Assembly (NCBI GenBank): GCA_964581165.1
Contig: CAZOMM010000064.1
Coordinates: 1-10,127, forward strand
Source: CAZPAN01 sp964581165
Lineage (GTDB): Bacteria; Actinomycetota; Coriobacteriia; Coriobacteriales; CADBOM01
Direction: 5' to 3'
DNA length: 10,127 nt
The first letter of the stretch is position 1. Every line of letters begins with the position of its first letter. Shown here piece after piece: positions 1-6,900 of the stretch. A model generated the notes under the pieces. It searched no databases and was not told the origin of the DNA. It worked only from the letters and a program-made list of their open reading frames with translations. Position numbers and translations under genes: made by a program.

Positions 1-935
1 TGGAGCAGGTTAGGGCGCTTCCTCAGGTGAGGATTCTAGAGAACACCACAATGCTGGACATCATAGAATCGCCAGCATGCTTGGGGTCGTTCGACACCTC
101 GTCCGGCACCTCGCTCAGCACCTCATTCAGCGCCGATCCAAACAATCCAAACAATCCAAAAAGCAACTGTGATACTGTTTGCGATGGCATTGTTGCCGAG
201 AACCCTTTGGGAGAAAAGCTAAGCATTATCGCCAAGTCTACCGTACTTGCCACTGGTGGCATTGGCGGGCTTTATGAGCATTCAACAAACTATCCACTTT
301 TAAAAGGCGATGCCTGCCGCATAGCTCGAGAGCATGGTGTTGCCCTAAAAGATATGGATTATGTGCAAATCCATCCAACTAGCCTGTATACAGGCAGGCC
401 AGGGCGATCTTTTTTGATCTCGGAGTCTTGTAGGGGAGAGGGCGCAGTTTTGCTCAACTCCTCTGGTGAGCGATTCTGCGATGAATTGCAAGCACGAGAC
501 CTAGTAACTAAAGCGATCTTTGATGAGATGGGTAGAGAGGGAAGTGAACACGTGTGGCTTTCTTTTGAGAAGATTGACACAAAGATCATACTTTCGCACT
601 TTCCCCACATTTACGAAGAGTGCCTAAAAGAAGGCTATGACATCACAAAAGAAGCCATTCCCGTTGTTCCTGCTCAGCATTACTTCATGGGTGGAATAGC
701 CGTAGATCTAGACGGACGAACAACAATGGATCGCCTCTATGCGGTAGGAGAGACAAGTTGTACTGGAGTTCATGGGCGCAACAGGCTTGCCAGCAACAGT
801 TTGCTAGAAGCTTTGGTGTTTTCTAAGCGAGCAGCCTACACGATATCTACTGGTAAAAGCCTGCCAGTAGATGCTTGCGATGCTTGTGATGGCAGCGAAG
901 ATAGGGCTTTCGTAAGTAAACAGGTCTATAGCTAA
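1..935 (+). CDS. nadB: L-aspartate oxidase, C-terminal part (5' end outside window)
   Basis: NadB is an FAD flavoprotein that oxidises L-aspartate to iminoaspartate, the first step of de novo NAD synthesis. The frame is open to the left edge (first full codon at position 3), so the GTG at 27 is internal and not a start; the FAD-binding N-terminus is missing. Visible family blocks are the ATGGIGGLYEHSTNYP segment, the YVQIHPTSLY histidine region, ESCRGEGAVLLN, the ARDLV arginine block, the PAQHYFMGGIAVD histidine block and the C-terminal VHGRNRLASNSLLEALVF flavin-binding stretch. The E. coli catalytic His and Arg positions (from memory H244, R290, H351, R386) all have counterparts. Compared with the family, about 30-35 extra low-complexity residues sit between MLDIIES and the GIVAEN strand. 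The C-terminus after the last conserved block is short and carries a DACDACDG repeat. The gene ends in tandem TAA TAA and precedes nadC by 82 bp, presumably in one operon. Confidence 0.95.
   Translation, partial: EQVRALPQVRILENTTMLDIIESPACLGSFDTSSGTSLSTSFSADPNNPNNPKSNCDTVCDGIVAENPLGEKLSIIAKSTVLATGGIGGLYEHSTNYPLLKGDACRIAREHGVALKDMDYVQIHPTSLYTGRPGRSFLISESCRGEGAVLLNSSGERFCDELQARDLVTKAIFDEMGREGSEHVWLSFEKIDTKIILSHFPHIYEECLKEGYDITKEAIPVVPAQHYFMGGIAVDLDGRTTMDRLYAVGETSCTGVHGRNRLASNSLLEALVFSKRAAYTISTGKSLPVDACDACDGSEDRAFVSKQVYS
95..162 (+). repeat. In-frame short tandem repeats inside nadB
   Basis: Two adjacent micro-repeat tracts are visible. Positions 95-130 hold three imperfect 12-bp units beginning CACCTC (encoding TSSG, TSLS and TSFS). 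Positions 136-162 hold three 9-bp units of ATCCAAACA type (encoding PNN, PNN and PKS). All unit lengths are multiples of three, so the frame is kept. A third 9-bp repeat (GATGCTTGC/GATGCTTGT) lies near the 3' end at 870-887. Confidence 0.85.
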
Positions 936-1004
936 TAAACCAAGCTAGGATAAGTCAGGATCTTTGCTGATTGCTGACAATTCTTGAATCTACTTAAAGA
1001 AATC

Positions 1005-1010
1005 AGGAGG
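1005..1010 (+). promoter_or_regulatory. Ribosome binding site deciding the nadC TTG start
   Basis: A perfect AGGAGG lies 7 nt upstream of the TTG at 1018. No ATG or GTG in the nadC frame lies at a suitable distance, so this site fixes the TTG start. Confidence 0.85.
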
Positions 1011-1017
1011 CAAGTAG

Positions 1018-1887
1018 TTGAATCCCACCACCATATCGCTTGTGGCCGATGAATACATCAGGCTTGCACTCAAGGAAGACATGCCCCATGGAGATCTAAG
1101 TACAGAGGCGGTCTGTCCCGAAGCTGCGCGTGCAGAGGCATCTCTTATTGCCAAGCAAAATGGGATTATTGCTGGCTTGGATGTATTTGCTCATGTGTTT
1201 AAGATTCTCGATTCAAATTCTGAAGTGCTTGGATCCATTAGCAATGGCGACGAAGTAAAGCCCGGTCAGCTGATAGCAACGGTGCGAGGAGATGTTAGGG
1301 CGATCCTTTCTGGAGAAAGAACAGCTCTTAACTATCTTCAGCGGATGAGCGGAATTGCAACTAAAACCCAAAAAATGGTCGAGATGCTCGAGGGTAGCAA
1401 GATAAAGCTTGTAGATACCCGAAAAACCGTTCCTTGTATGAGGCTTTTTGATAAAGAAGCTGTTCGTATAGGAGGAGGCCTAAACCATAGGGTCGATCTG
1501 TCGTCGGCCATAATGCTCAAAGACAATCATATTAACGCTGCTGGTGGGGTTAGAGCAGCTGTGCAAGCAGCTAGAAAAAGGGCACCTATAACCTGTGTTA
1601 TAGAGGTAGAGGCCGAAAGCCTCGAAATGGCCTTAGAAGCGACTGAAGCGGGCGCAGACATCATAATGCTTGACAACATGGACTTAGATCAGATGTCTGA
1701 AGCAATAGACTTGATATCCGGAAGGTCTAGGATAGAAATCTCTGGCAATGTCGATGAACATACTATAGCCACACTTGCTGGATTGGGCGCAGACTATATA
1801 TCTTGTGGAGCCCTCACTCACTCGGTTGAAGCCTTGGATTTAAGCCTCAAAAACCTAAGACTGCTGGAAGGAGACTACAAACTGTGA
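1018..1887 (+). CDS. nadC: Nicotinate-nucleotide diphosphorylase (carboxylating), quinolinate phosphoribosyltransferase
   Basis: NadC converts quinolinate and PRPP into nicotinate mononucleotide, CO2 and pyrophosphate in the cytoplasm, joining the de novo branch to the common NAD pathway. The 289-residue length is typical. The N-terminal domain has the EDMPHGDLST block (about residues 20-29) and GERTALNYLQRMSGIAT (about 102-118). The barrel carries DTRKTVPCMR (133-142), GGGLNHR (152-158), LKDNH (167-171), IEVEAES, MLDNMD and ISGNVD, which supply the phosphate- and quinolinate-binding Arg, His, Lys, Glu and Asp residues. DTRKTVPCMR differs slightly from the usual DTRKTTPGLR. The start is TTG, set by a perfect Shine-Dalgarno. 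The stop overlaps the next gene's GTG (GTGA), showing translational coupling to the NiaR-type repressor. Confidence 0.96.
   Translation: MNPTTISLVADEYIRLALKEDMPHGDLSTEAVCPEAARAEASLIAKQNGIIAGLDVFAHVFKILDSNSEVLGSISNGDEVKPGQLIATVRGDVRAILSGERTALNYLQRMSGIATKTQKMVEMLEGSKIKLVDTRKTVPCMRLFDKEAVRIGGGLNHRVDLSSAIMLKDNHINAAGGVRAAVQAARKRAPITCVIEVEAESLEMALEATEAGADIIMLDNMDLDQMSEAIDLISGRSRIEISGNVDEHTIATLAGLGADYISCGALTHSVEALDLSLKNLRLLEGDYKL
1866..1873 (+). promoter_or_regulatory. Ribosome binding site for the niaR-like gene, inside the nadC 3' end
   Basis: GGAAGGAG lies about 10 nt upstream of the GTG at 1884 and within the last codons of nadC. With the 4-bp GTGA overlap this supports coupled translation and the GTG start. 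Confidence 0.7.
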
Positions 1888-2127
1888 GCGGTACGGAGCG
1901 CAGGGAACTTCTTATAAAGAGGCTTAGTGAATCGAGATCTCCGATTCCAGGGAAAGCGCTAGCAGATCTAACGGGAGTCAGTCGTCAGGTGATAGTGCAG
2001 GATATCGCAATCCTTCGTACCGGCGGTTTTCCAATTACTGCAACAAGACATGGCTATGTATTGCAGTCTATGCAGTCTATGCAGTCTGAATCTGATAGTT
2101 CATTCAATATCGCGCCCAATATCGCAC
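1884..2127 (+). CDS. niaR: NiaR-type NAD-biosynthesis repressor, N-terminal part (cut by assembly gap)
   Basis: This is the N-terminal winged-helix domain (HTH_11/BirA-like) of a niacin-responsive repressor. In NiaR (YrxA) of Bacillus the C-terminal 3H domain senses nicotinate and represses nadABC-type genes. Residues 1-55 show RRELLIKRLSESRSPIPGKALAD, then the recognition-helix segment TGVSRQVIVQDIAILR, then the wing ITATRHGYVLQ; SRQVIVQDI matches Bacillus NiaR closely, from memory. Its place directly after nadC with a GTGA overlap supports the assignment. After the wing the protein turns into repetitive MQSMQSMQSESD and NIAPNIA before the N run. The 3H domain is not visible, so its presence depends on what lies in the gap. 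The in-frame 20 codons after the gap (to a TAG at 2291) do not resemble a 3H domain, and the frame across 100 placeholder Ns is arbitrary. Confidence 0.85.
2062..2127 (+). repeat. Tandem repeats running into the assembly gap
   Basis: Three 9-bp units TGCAGTCTA/TGCAGTCTA/TGCAGTCTG lie at 2062-2088. A 12-bp unit CAATATCGCGCC at 2105-2116 is followed by an 11-base match at 2117-2127 that is cut off by the N run. The gap therefore begins inside a tandem repeat. Confidence 0.85.
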
Positions 2128-2227
2128 NNNNNNNNNNNNNNNNNNNNNNNNNNNNNNNNNNNNNNNNNNNNNNNNNNNNNNNNNNNNNNNNNNNNNNNNN
2201 NNNNNNNNNNNNNNNNNNNNNNNNNNN
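2128..2227. other. Assembly gap (100 N)
   Basis: A run of exactly 100 undetermined bases, the usual placeholder for a scaffold gap of unknown length. The end of the niaR-like gene, its terminator and any guaB promoter may be hidden here. Any reading frame drawn across it is meaningless. Confidence 0.97.
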
Positions 2228-2458
2228 GCGCAGCACTCACTCCTACGTAGTGCACCCATCCGACAATCGCACCAACGTCGGTTTAACATAGTGCAAGCTT
2301 TTAAATCTCCCCACTCACTGCACATACAAGCGCCCTTGTTGCGCTATTTAGATAAGATTAAGCGTAGCGTTATTACTATCAAATTTAAGGCAGCACAGGC
2401 TGCAAAAGCGGCACGGTTAAGACAGCGCGAGCCGCAAAACAGCCATATAAAGACATAA
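2228..2458 (+). other. Post-gap stretch with an unassigned 76-codon open frame
   Basis: From the gap edge one + frame stays open for 76 codons to a TAA at 2456-2458, only 12 bp before guaB. The translation is rich in Lys, Arg, Gln and Ala (for example KAAQAAKAARLRQREPQN near its end). I do not recognise it. It could be the C-terminus of a gene that starts inside the gap, or a chance frame. The only internal start I see is a GTG about 55 codons before the stop, without a clear ribosome site. No riboswitch consensus (purine, T-box) or convincing promoter for guaB is visible. Confidence 0.3.
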
Positions 2459-2470
2459 GGGAGCGGGGAC

Positions 2471-3988
2471 ATGGCATACTTTTATCCCGAAACTGCACAC
2501 ACATTCAATGAGTACCTGCTAGTTCCTGGATATTCATCTTCTGAATGCACTCCAAATCAGGTAAGTCTAAAAACACCACTAGTTAAATATAAAAAGGGAG
2601 AAAAACCATCCATTGAGCTATCAATTCCGCTTACCTCGGCCATTATGCAGTCGGTATCGGATGACAAGATGGCTGTGGCCTTGGCTACAGAGGGTGGTCT
2701 TTCTTTTATCTATGGTTCGCAAAGTATCGAAAACGAGGCGCAAATGGTTGCGCGCGTTAAGGATTACAAGGCTGGTTTTGTCGAGAGCGACTCCAATATA
2801 TCTCCCGACATGACCCTGCAAGATGTTGTGGAGCTCAAGGCTAAATCTGGGCATTCCACCATGCCTGTTACTGCAGATGGATCTCCTCACGGCAAGATTG
2901 TTGGAATCGTTACCAGCCGCGACTACAGGCTCTCACGCATGTCTTTGGATGCCAAGGTTCGCGACTTTATGACTCCTCGCGAAAAACTCATTGTGGCTAG
3001 TGCTGATACCACTTTGTCTGAGGCAAATGACATCATTTGGGATCACAGACTAAATGCTCTACCCATTGTTGATAACGATGACAGGCTCTTGTATATGGTC
3101 TTTCGCAAAGACTACGACTCTCATAAAGAAAATCCAAACGAGCTGCTCGATGCCCATAAGCGCTATATGGTTGGTGCCGGTATTAACACTCGCGATTACA
3201 AAGAGAGGGTGCCCGCGCTTATAGAAGCCGGGGCCGATGTGCTTTGCATCGACTCATCTGAGGGCTTTACAGAGTGGCAAAAACTTACCTTAGAGTGGAT
3301 ACGTTCTGTCTATGGCGATTCGGTTAAGGTGGGTGCCGGAAACGTTGTGGACGCAGATGGTTTTAATTTTCTCAGCGATTGCGGTGCCGACTTTGTCAAG
3401 GTAGGTATTGGCGGCGGCTCCATTTGCATTACTCGTGAGCAAAAAGGCATAGGTCGAGGTCAGGCCACTGCTGTTATCGATGTTGCAAGGGCTCGCAATG
3501 AGTATCTAGATAAAACCGGTACTTACATTCCCATCTGTTCTGATGGTGGGGTTGTATACGATCACCATATGACACTTGCTTTGGCCATGGGTGCCGACTT
3601 TTTGATGCTTGGCCGCTACTTTGCAAGATTTGATGAGAGTCCCACTGCTCGTGTGAACATCAATGGCAGTTATATGAAGGAATACTGGGGCGAGGGGTCT
3701 GCACGTGCTCGCAATTGGCAACGCTACGACATGGGCGACAAAGAGGGTCTGTCCTTTGAAGAGGGCGTTGATTCCTATGTGCCATATGCCGGCTCCCTTA
3801 AGGAAAATGTCGCACAGACTCTAGTAAAGATGCGCTCGACAATGTGCAACTGCGGTGCTCTTTCGATTCCAGAATTCCAAGAAAAGGCAAAACTCACACT
3901 TGTTAGTGCCACCTCTATTGTTGAGGGTGGAGCTCACGATGTTGTTTTAAAGGATTCGGCTTCGGCATCTACTTCAGGATATAGGTAG
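2471..3988 (+). CDS. guaB: Inosine-5'-monophosphate dehydrogenase, Tritrichomonas-like type
   Basis: IMPDH oxidises IMP to XMP with NAD, the committed step to GMP. The 505-residue protein has an N-terminal barrel half (HTFNEYLLVPG, IPLTSAIMQSVSDDKMA), a CBS-pair insert (about residues 100-220; IVGIVTSRDYRL, LNALPIVDNDDRL) and the second barrel half. Catalytic features are the Cys loop GIGGGSICITREQ with Cys319, the mobile flap GEGSARARNWQRYD with Arg418 and Tyr419, and the EGGAHDV potassium-site segment starting at Glu485. These positions equal those I recall for the Tritrichomonas foetus enzyme, and most of the sequence also resembles it from memory. Lys310 and Glu431, the positions tied to mycophenolate insensitivity in that enzyme, are both present. 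The ATG follows an AAGGGAGCGGGG purine tract. The tail is Ser/Ala/Thr-rich, and a repeat array starts at the stop codon. Confidence 0.97.
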   Translation: MAYFYPETAHTFNEYLLVPGYSSSECTPNQVSLKTPLVKYKKGEKPSIELSIPLTSAIMQSVSDDKMAVALATEGGLSFIYGSQSIENEAQMVARVKDYKAGFVESDSNISPDMTLQDVVELKAKSGHSTMPVTADGSPHGKIVGIVTSRDYRLSRMSLDAKVRDFMTPREKLIVASADTTLSEANDIIWDHRLNALPIVDNDDRLLYMVFRKDYDSHKENPNELLDAHKRYMVGAGINTRDYKERVPALIEAGADVLCIDSSEGFTEWQKLTLEWIRSVYGDSVKVGAGNVVDADGFNFLSDCGADFVKVGIGGGSICITREQKGIGRGQATAVIDVARARNEYLDKTGTYIPICSDGGVVYDHHMTLALAMGADFLMLGRYFARFDESPTARVNINGSYMKEYWGEGSARARNWQRYDMGDKEGLSFEEGVDSYVPYAGSLKENVAQTLVKMRSTMCNCGALSIPEFQEKAKLTLVSATSIVEGGAHDVVLKDSASASTSGYR

Positions 3989-4134
3989 GGCCAGGTAAAA
4001 CTAGTAAAGCTAGGTAGGGCTAGATGAGGCTAGATAAAGCTAAGTAAGACTAGCTAAGACTAAGGTAAGGCTATGTAAGGCCGCCCAAAATAAGCGCCGG
4101 ACTAACGCCGTATAAGCACCTGATAAGCGCCTAG
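3982..4134 (+). repeat. Degenerate ~10-bp tandem repeat array packed with stop codons
   Basis: Starting at the guaB stop codon, about ten units of 9-11 bp follow one another (TAGGTAGGGC, TAGTAAAGC, TAGGTAGGGC, TAGATGAGGC, TAGATAAAGC, TAAGTAAGAC, TAGCTAAGAC and so on) up to about 4081. A second set of about 11-bp units of TAAGCGCC type follows at 4091-4134. Nearly every unit begins with TAG or TAA, and a 10-bp period places stops in all three + frames. A small GCGCC/GGCGC hairpin (4127-4131 with 4138-4142) ends the array just before the leuS ribosome site. Confidence 0.85.
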
Positions 4135-4145
4135 CAGGGCGCAGC

Positions 4146-4153
4146 TAAGGAGG
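4146..4153 (+). promoter_or_regulatory. Ribosome binding site deciding the leuS TTG start
   Basis: TAAGGAGG, a near-perfect anti-16S match, lies 7 nt upstream of the TTG at 4161 and fixes that start. Confidence 0.85.
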
Positions 4154-4160
4154 AAGAGGC

Positions 4161-6710
4161 TTGATATCAGAGTACAAGCCACAAGAGATAGAACTCAAGT
4201 GGCAGAAGATCTGGGAAGAAACCGAGGCGTTTAAGGTTTCTGACGATACCTCTAAGCCCAAGATGTATGTTTTGGAGATGTTTCCATACCCCTCAGGCGA
4301 TATACATATGGGGCATGTGCGCAATTACACGATTGGTGATGTTATAGCTCGATATGCCAAAATGCGCGGCTTTGATGTGCTGCATCCCATTGGCTGGGAC
4401 GCTTTTGGACTCCCGGCCGAGAATGCCGCTATTAAGCGCAATTCTCATCCCGCAAAGTGGACATATTCCAATATCGAAACACAGAAGTCCTCTTTTAAGC
4501 GCATGGGTTTTTCCTATGACTGGGATAGAACTGTCCGCACCTGTGATCCCGAATATTACAAATGGGGACAGTGGATTTTTCTCAAGCTCTATGAGATGGG
4601 TCTTGTGGAGCGCAAATCCTCTCCGGTTAATTGGTGTCCTAGCTGTAAAACCGTTCTTGCCAACGAACAGGTTTTAGATGGATCCGAGTGCTGGAGATGT
4701 CAATCTGTTGTAGAAAAACGAGAGCTCGAACAGTGGTATTTCAAGATCACTGATTACTCTCAAGAACTACTAGACGATCTAAACAAACTCAAGGGCTGGC
4801 CAGAGCGCGTAAAGCAGATGCAGGAAAACTGGATCGGTCGCTCTGAGGGAGCAGAGGTGGATTTTACCCTCTGTGATGCAGCAGGGGAGCCAACAGACCA
4901 AAAGATCACTGTCTTTACTACCAGGGCCGACACTTTGTTTGGCTGCACATTCTTCTTACTTGCACCTGAGCATCCTCTGGTGTCTGAGTTTGTCGCGGGC
5001 ACTGAGTATGAGGTTGCTGTTAATGAGGTAATCGAGATTGCCCATCGATCTACAGCCGTTGAACGCTCCATGGGCAGTCGCGAAAAGCACGGTGCCTTTA
5101 CAGGTCGCTATGTTGTTAACCCAGTTAATGGAAAAAAGGTTCCCATCTGGGTATGCGACTACGTAATGATGGATTATGGAACAGGCGCTGTTATGGCCGT
5201 TCCCTCGGGAGATCAACGCGACTTTGAATTTGCTCGCAAATATGATTTGCCAATAGTTCCAGTTGTTCTACCAAAGGATGATCCTTTGTATCCCAGTCTC
5301 AAGGACGAAAAAGAACAAGTTGTTAGCAATGTCGATTGGGACGAGGCCTTTGACTGCGAAGGCTATATGGTGCAGTCGGGACAGTTTACAGGCTTGCGCG
5401 GTGGCAAGGATTCCGAGGGCTTTGATGCTGTCGCTAGTTTTTTGGAGGATAAAGGAGAGGGCCGCAAGACCGTCACTTACAGACTCCGCGACTGGCTTAT
5501 CTCTAGGCAGCGCTACTGGGGCAATCCCATCCCAATTATTCACTGCCCTCAATGTGGAATTGTTCCTGTGCCTTACGAAGATCTGCCAGTGATACTTCCC
5601 ATGGATGTGGATATTGCCGCAGGCAAGACCGTCAAGGATATTCCCTCTTTCTGTGAGGTTAAGTGTCCCAAGTGTGGCTGCGATGCTCATAGGGAAACTG
5701 ACACAATGGACACCTTTACCTGCTCCTCGTGGTATTTCCTGCGTTATGCAGACCCCCACAATAAAGAGCTTCCCTTTGATCGTGAGAAGGCCGATCGCTG
5801 GCTGCCTACCGATCAATACATCGGCGGTATCGAGCATGCCATCTTGCACCTGCTTTACTCGCGATTCTTTGTTAAAGCCATGCGCGATGCCGGGATGCTC
5901 AGTTTTGATGAGCCCTTCGAAAACCTCTTGACCCAGGGTATGGTTAAACTCGATGGCGCTGTGATGTCTAAGTCTTTGGGAAATGTCATTGCCCCCGAGG
6001 ATATGATTGAAAAATATGGTGCCGATGCGCTGCGTGCCTACATCTTGTTTATGGCTCCCCCCGATAAGGATCTTGAATGGTCTAATGAGGGCCTTGAGGG
6101 CATGTATAGATTCATGAACAGGGTCTGGAGAATCGTCCAGATATTAATGGGGGAGAAGGATGGCTCTCTAGATGCCAATCAGATAACTGAGCTTGATGCA
6201 GATGGCCTTTTGCAGGCTAATGCAGATCTGCAAAGAGAGATGCACAGAGTAATTGGCAAGTTTACAAACGACATGGATAAGCAAGCTTTTAATACCGCTA
6301 TTGCTGCTTTGATGGAGCTTGTAAACAAGACCACAGCATATCTTAAGATCCCAGAGTCTCAGCGCGATATGGAGCTCTGCACTCAAGTTGCTTCGACCAT
6401 TGTTAAGCTGCTTTCGCCTTTTGCTCCGCATTTTTGTGAGGAGCTTTATCACGAAGTTTTGGGCGGAAGCTGTTCTATAAACGAAGTAGCCTGGCCAGAC
6501 TATGATCCTGAGCTTGCCAAGGCCGATGAGGTCGAAATCGTCATTCAGCTTAATGGCAAGATCAAGGCTCATACAAATGTTCCTGTAGATATCAGCGAAG
6601 AGGATGCTAAGAAATTGGCCCTAGAGCTTATCGCAAAGAACATCGAGGGCAAGGATGTCAAAAAGATCATCTTTGTGCCCGGCAGGCTTGTAAACATCGT
6701 CGCTAAGTAG
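4161..6710 (+). CDS. leuS: Leucyl-tRNA synthetase
   Basis: LeuRS is a class I synthetase that charges tRNA-Leu and hydrolyses mischarged tRNA in its CP1 editing domain. The 849 residues are a normal bacterial length. In order: YPSGDIHMGHVRNYT with the HIGH motif at 49-52; a zinc-type NWCPSC...CWRC segment; the editing domain with TTRADT (253-258) and MAVPSGDQRDFEFA, whose Asp351 and Asp354 match the conserved editing aspartates; DWLISRQRYWGNPIP; a second CPQC...CPKC cysteine set; CSSWYFLRYADP; and the KMSKS loop as VMSKS (601-605). The anticodon-binding and C-terminal domains follow (VIQLNGKIKAHTNVP, VPGRLVNIV). TTRADT replaces the usual TTRPDT, and the first KMSKS lysine is valine; the second lysine is kept, so activity is expected. 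A strong ribosome site fixes the TTG start. I see no T-box upstream. Confidence 0.98.
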   Translation: MISEYKPQEIELKWQKIWEETEAFKVSDDTSKPKMYVLEMFPYPSGDIHMGHVRNYTIGDVIARYAKMRGFDVLHPIGWDAFGLPAENAAIKRNSHPAKWTYSNIETQKSSFKRMGFSYDWDRTVRTCDPEYYKWGQWIFLKLYEMGLVERKSSPVNWCPSCKTVLANEQVLDGSECWRCQSVVEKRELEQWYFKITDYSQELLDDLNKLKGWPERVKQMQENWIGRSEGAEVDFTLCDAAGEPTDQKITVFTTRADTLFGCTFFLLAPEHPLVSEFVAGTEYEVAVNEVIEIAHRSTAVERSMGSREKHGAFTGRYVVNPVNGKKVPIWVCDYVMMDYGTGAVMAVPSGDQRDFEFARKYDLPIVPVVLPKDDPLYPSLKDEKEQVVSNVDWDEAFDCEGYMVQSGQFTGLRGGKDSEGFDAVASFLEDKGEGRKTVTYRLRDWLISRQRYWGNPIPIIHCPQCGIVPVPYEDLPVILPMDVDIAAGKTVKDIPSFCEVKCPKCGCDAHRETDTMDTFTCSSWYFLRYADPHNKELPFDREKADRWLPTDQYIGGIEHAILHLLYSRFFVKAMRDAGMLSFDEPFENLLTQGMVKLDGAVMSKSLGNVIAPEDMIEKYGADALRAYILFMAPPDKDLEWSNEGLEGMYRFMNRVWRIVQILMGEKDGSLDANQITELDADGLLQANADLQREMHRVIGKFTNDMDKQAFNTAIAALMELVNKTTAYLKIPESQRDMELCTQVASTIVKLLSPFAPHFCEELYHEVLGGSCSINEVAWPDYDPELAKADEVEIVIQLNGKIKAHTNVPVDISEEDAKKLALELIAKNIEGKDVKKIIFVPGRLVNIVAK

Positions 6711-6780
6711 CGAGGGTCTAAGCTAAGTAACGAACTGCTAGGTGACGAACAGCTAATGCTAATGAGTGCCTAACAGCTAA
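6702..6780 (+). repeat. Stop-codon-rich tandem repeats at the leuS 3' end
   Basis: Units of about 15 bp start within the last leuS codons and include its stop: GCTAAGTAGCGAGGG (6702), then GCTAAGTAACGAACT (6722-6736), then GCTAGGTGACGAACA (6737-6751), followed by looser GCTAATGCTAATGAG copies. AACAGCTAA recurs at 6748 and 6772. The rest of the interval to 6900 is AT-rich, with a seven-T run near 6794. I see no clear hairpin terminator or promoter there. Confidence 0.75.
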
Positions 6781-6900
6781 CAAATACTTAAGATTTTTTT
6801 GATTAGCAGCTTGTTGATATTTTGTTCTTGGAGTCTCTTGGAACTTTGTTCATACGAGCTGCTAGTCGATAGTGCCTAATAGAATCAATAGGAAGTTTTA

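Noticed and set aside
2128..2291. Continuation of the niaR-like frame across the N run to a TAG at 2289-2291
   Set aside because: The 100 N are a placeholder of unknown true length, so the frame is arbitrary; the 20 residues after it do not resemble a 3H domain end.
2228..2470. Purine riboswitch upstream of guaB
   Set aside because: No conserved purine-riboswitch core or P1 pairing is visible; a regulator could still be hidden in the gap.
3982..4134. Possible CRISPR array
   Set aside because: Units are only about 10 bp, degenerate and contiguous, with no spacers and no cas genes.
3989..4160. T-box leader for leuS
   Set aside because: No T-box-like TGGNACCGCG sequence or specifier stem; the interval is filled by the repeat array.
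5268..5849. 193-codon antisense frame inside leuS
   Set aside because: It is complementary to strongly conserved leuS coding sequence, including the CPQC and CPKC region; a shadow frame with no ribosome site seen.
5961..5975. Loss of LeuRS function from the VMSKS variant
   Set aside because: The first KMSKS position is less constrained than the second lysine, which is retained; the rest of the enzyme is intact.
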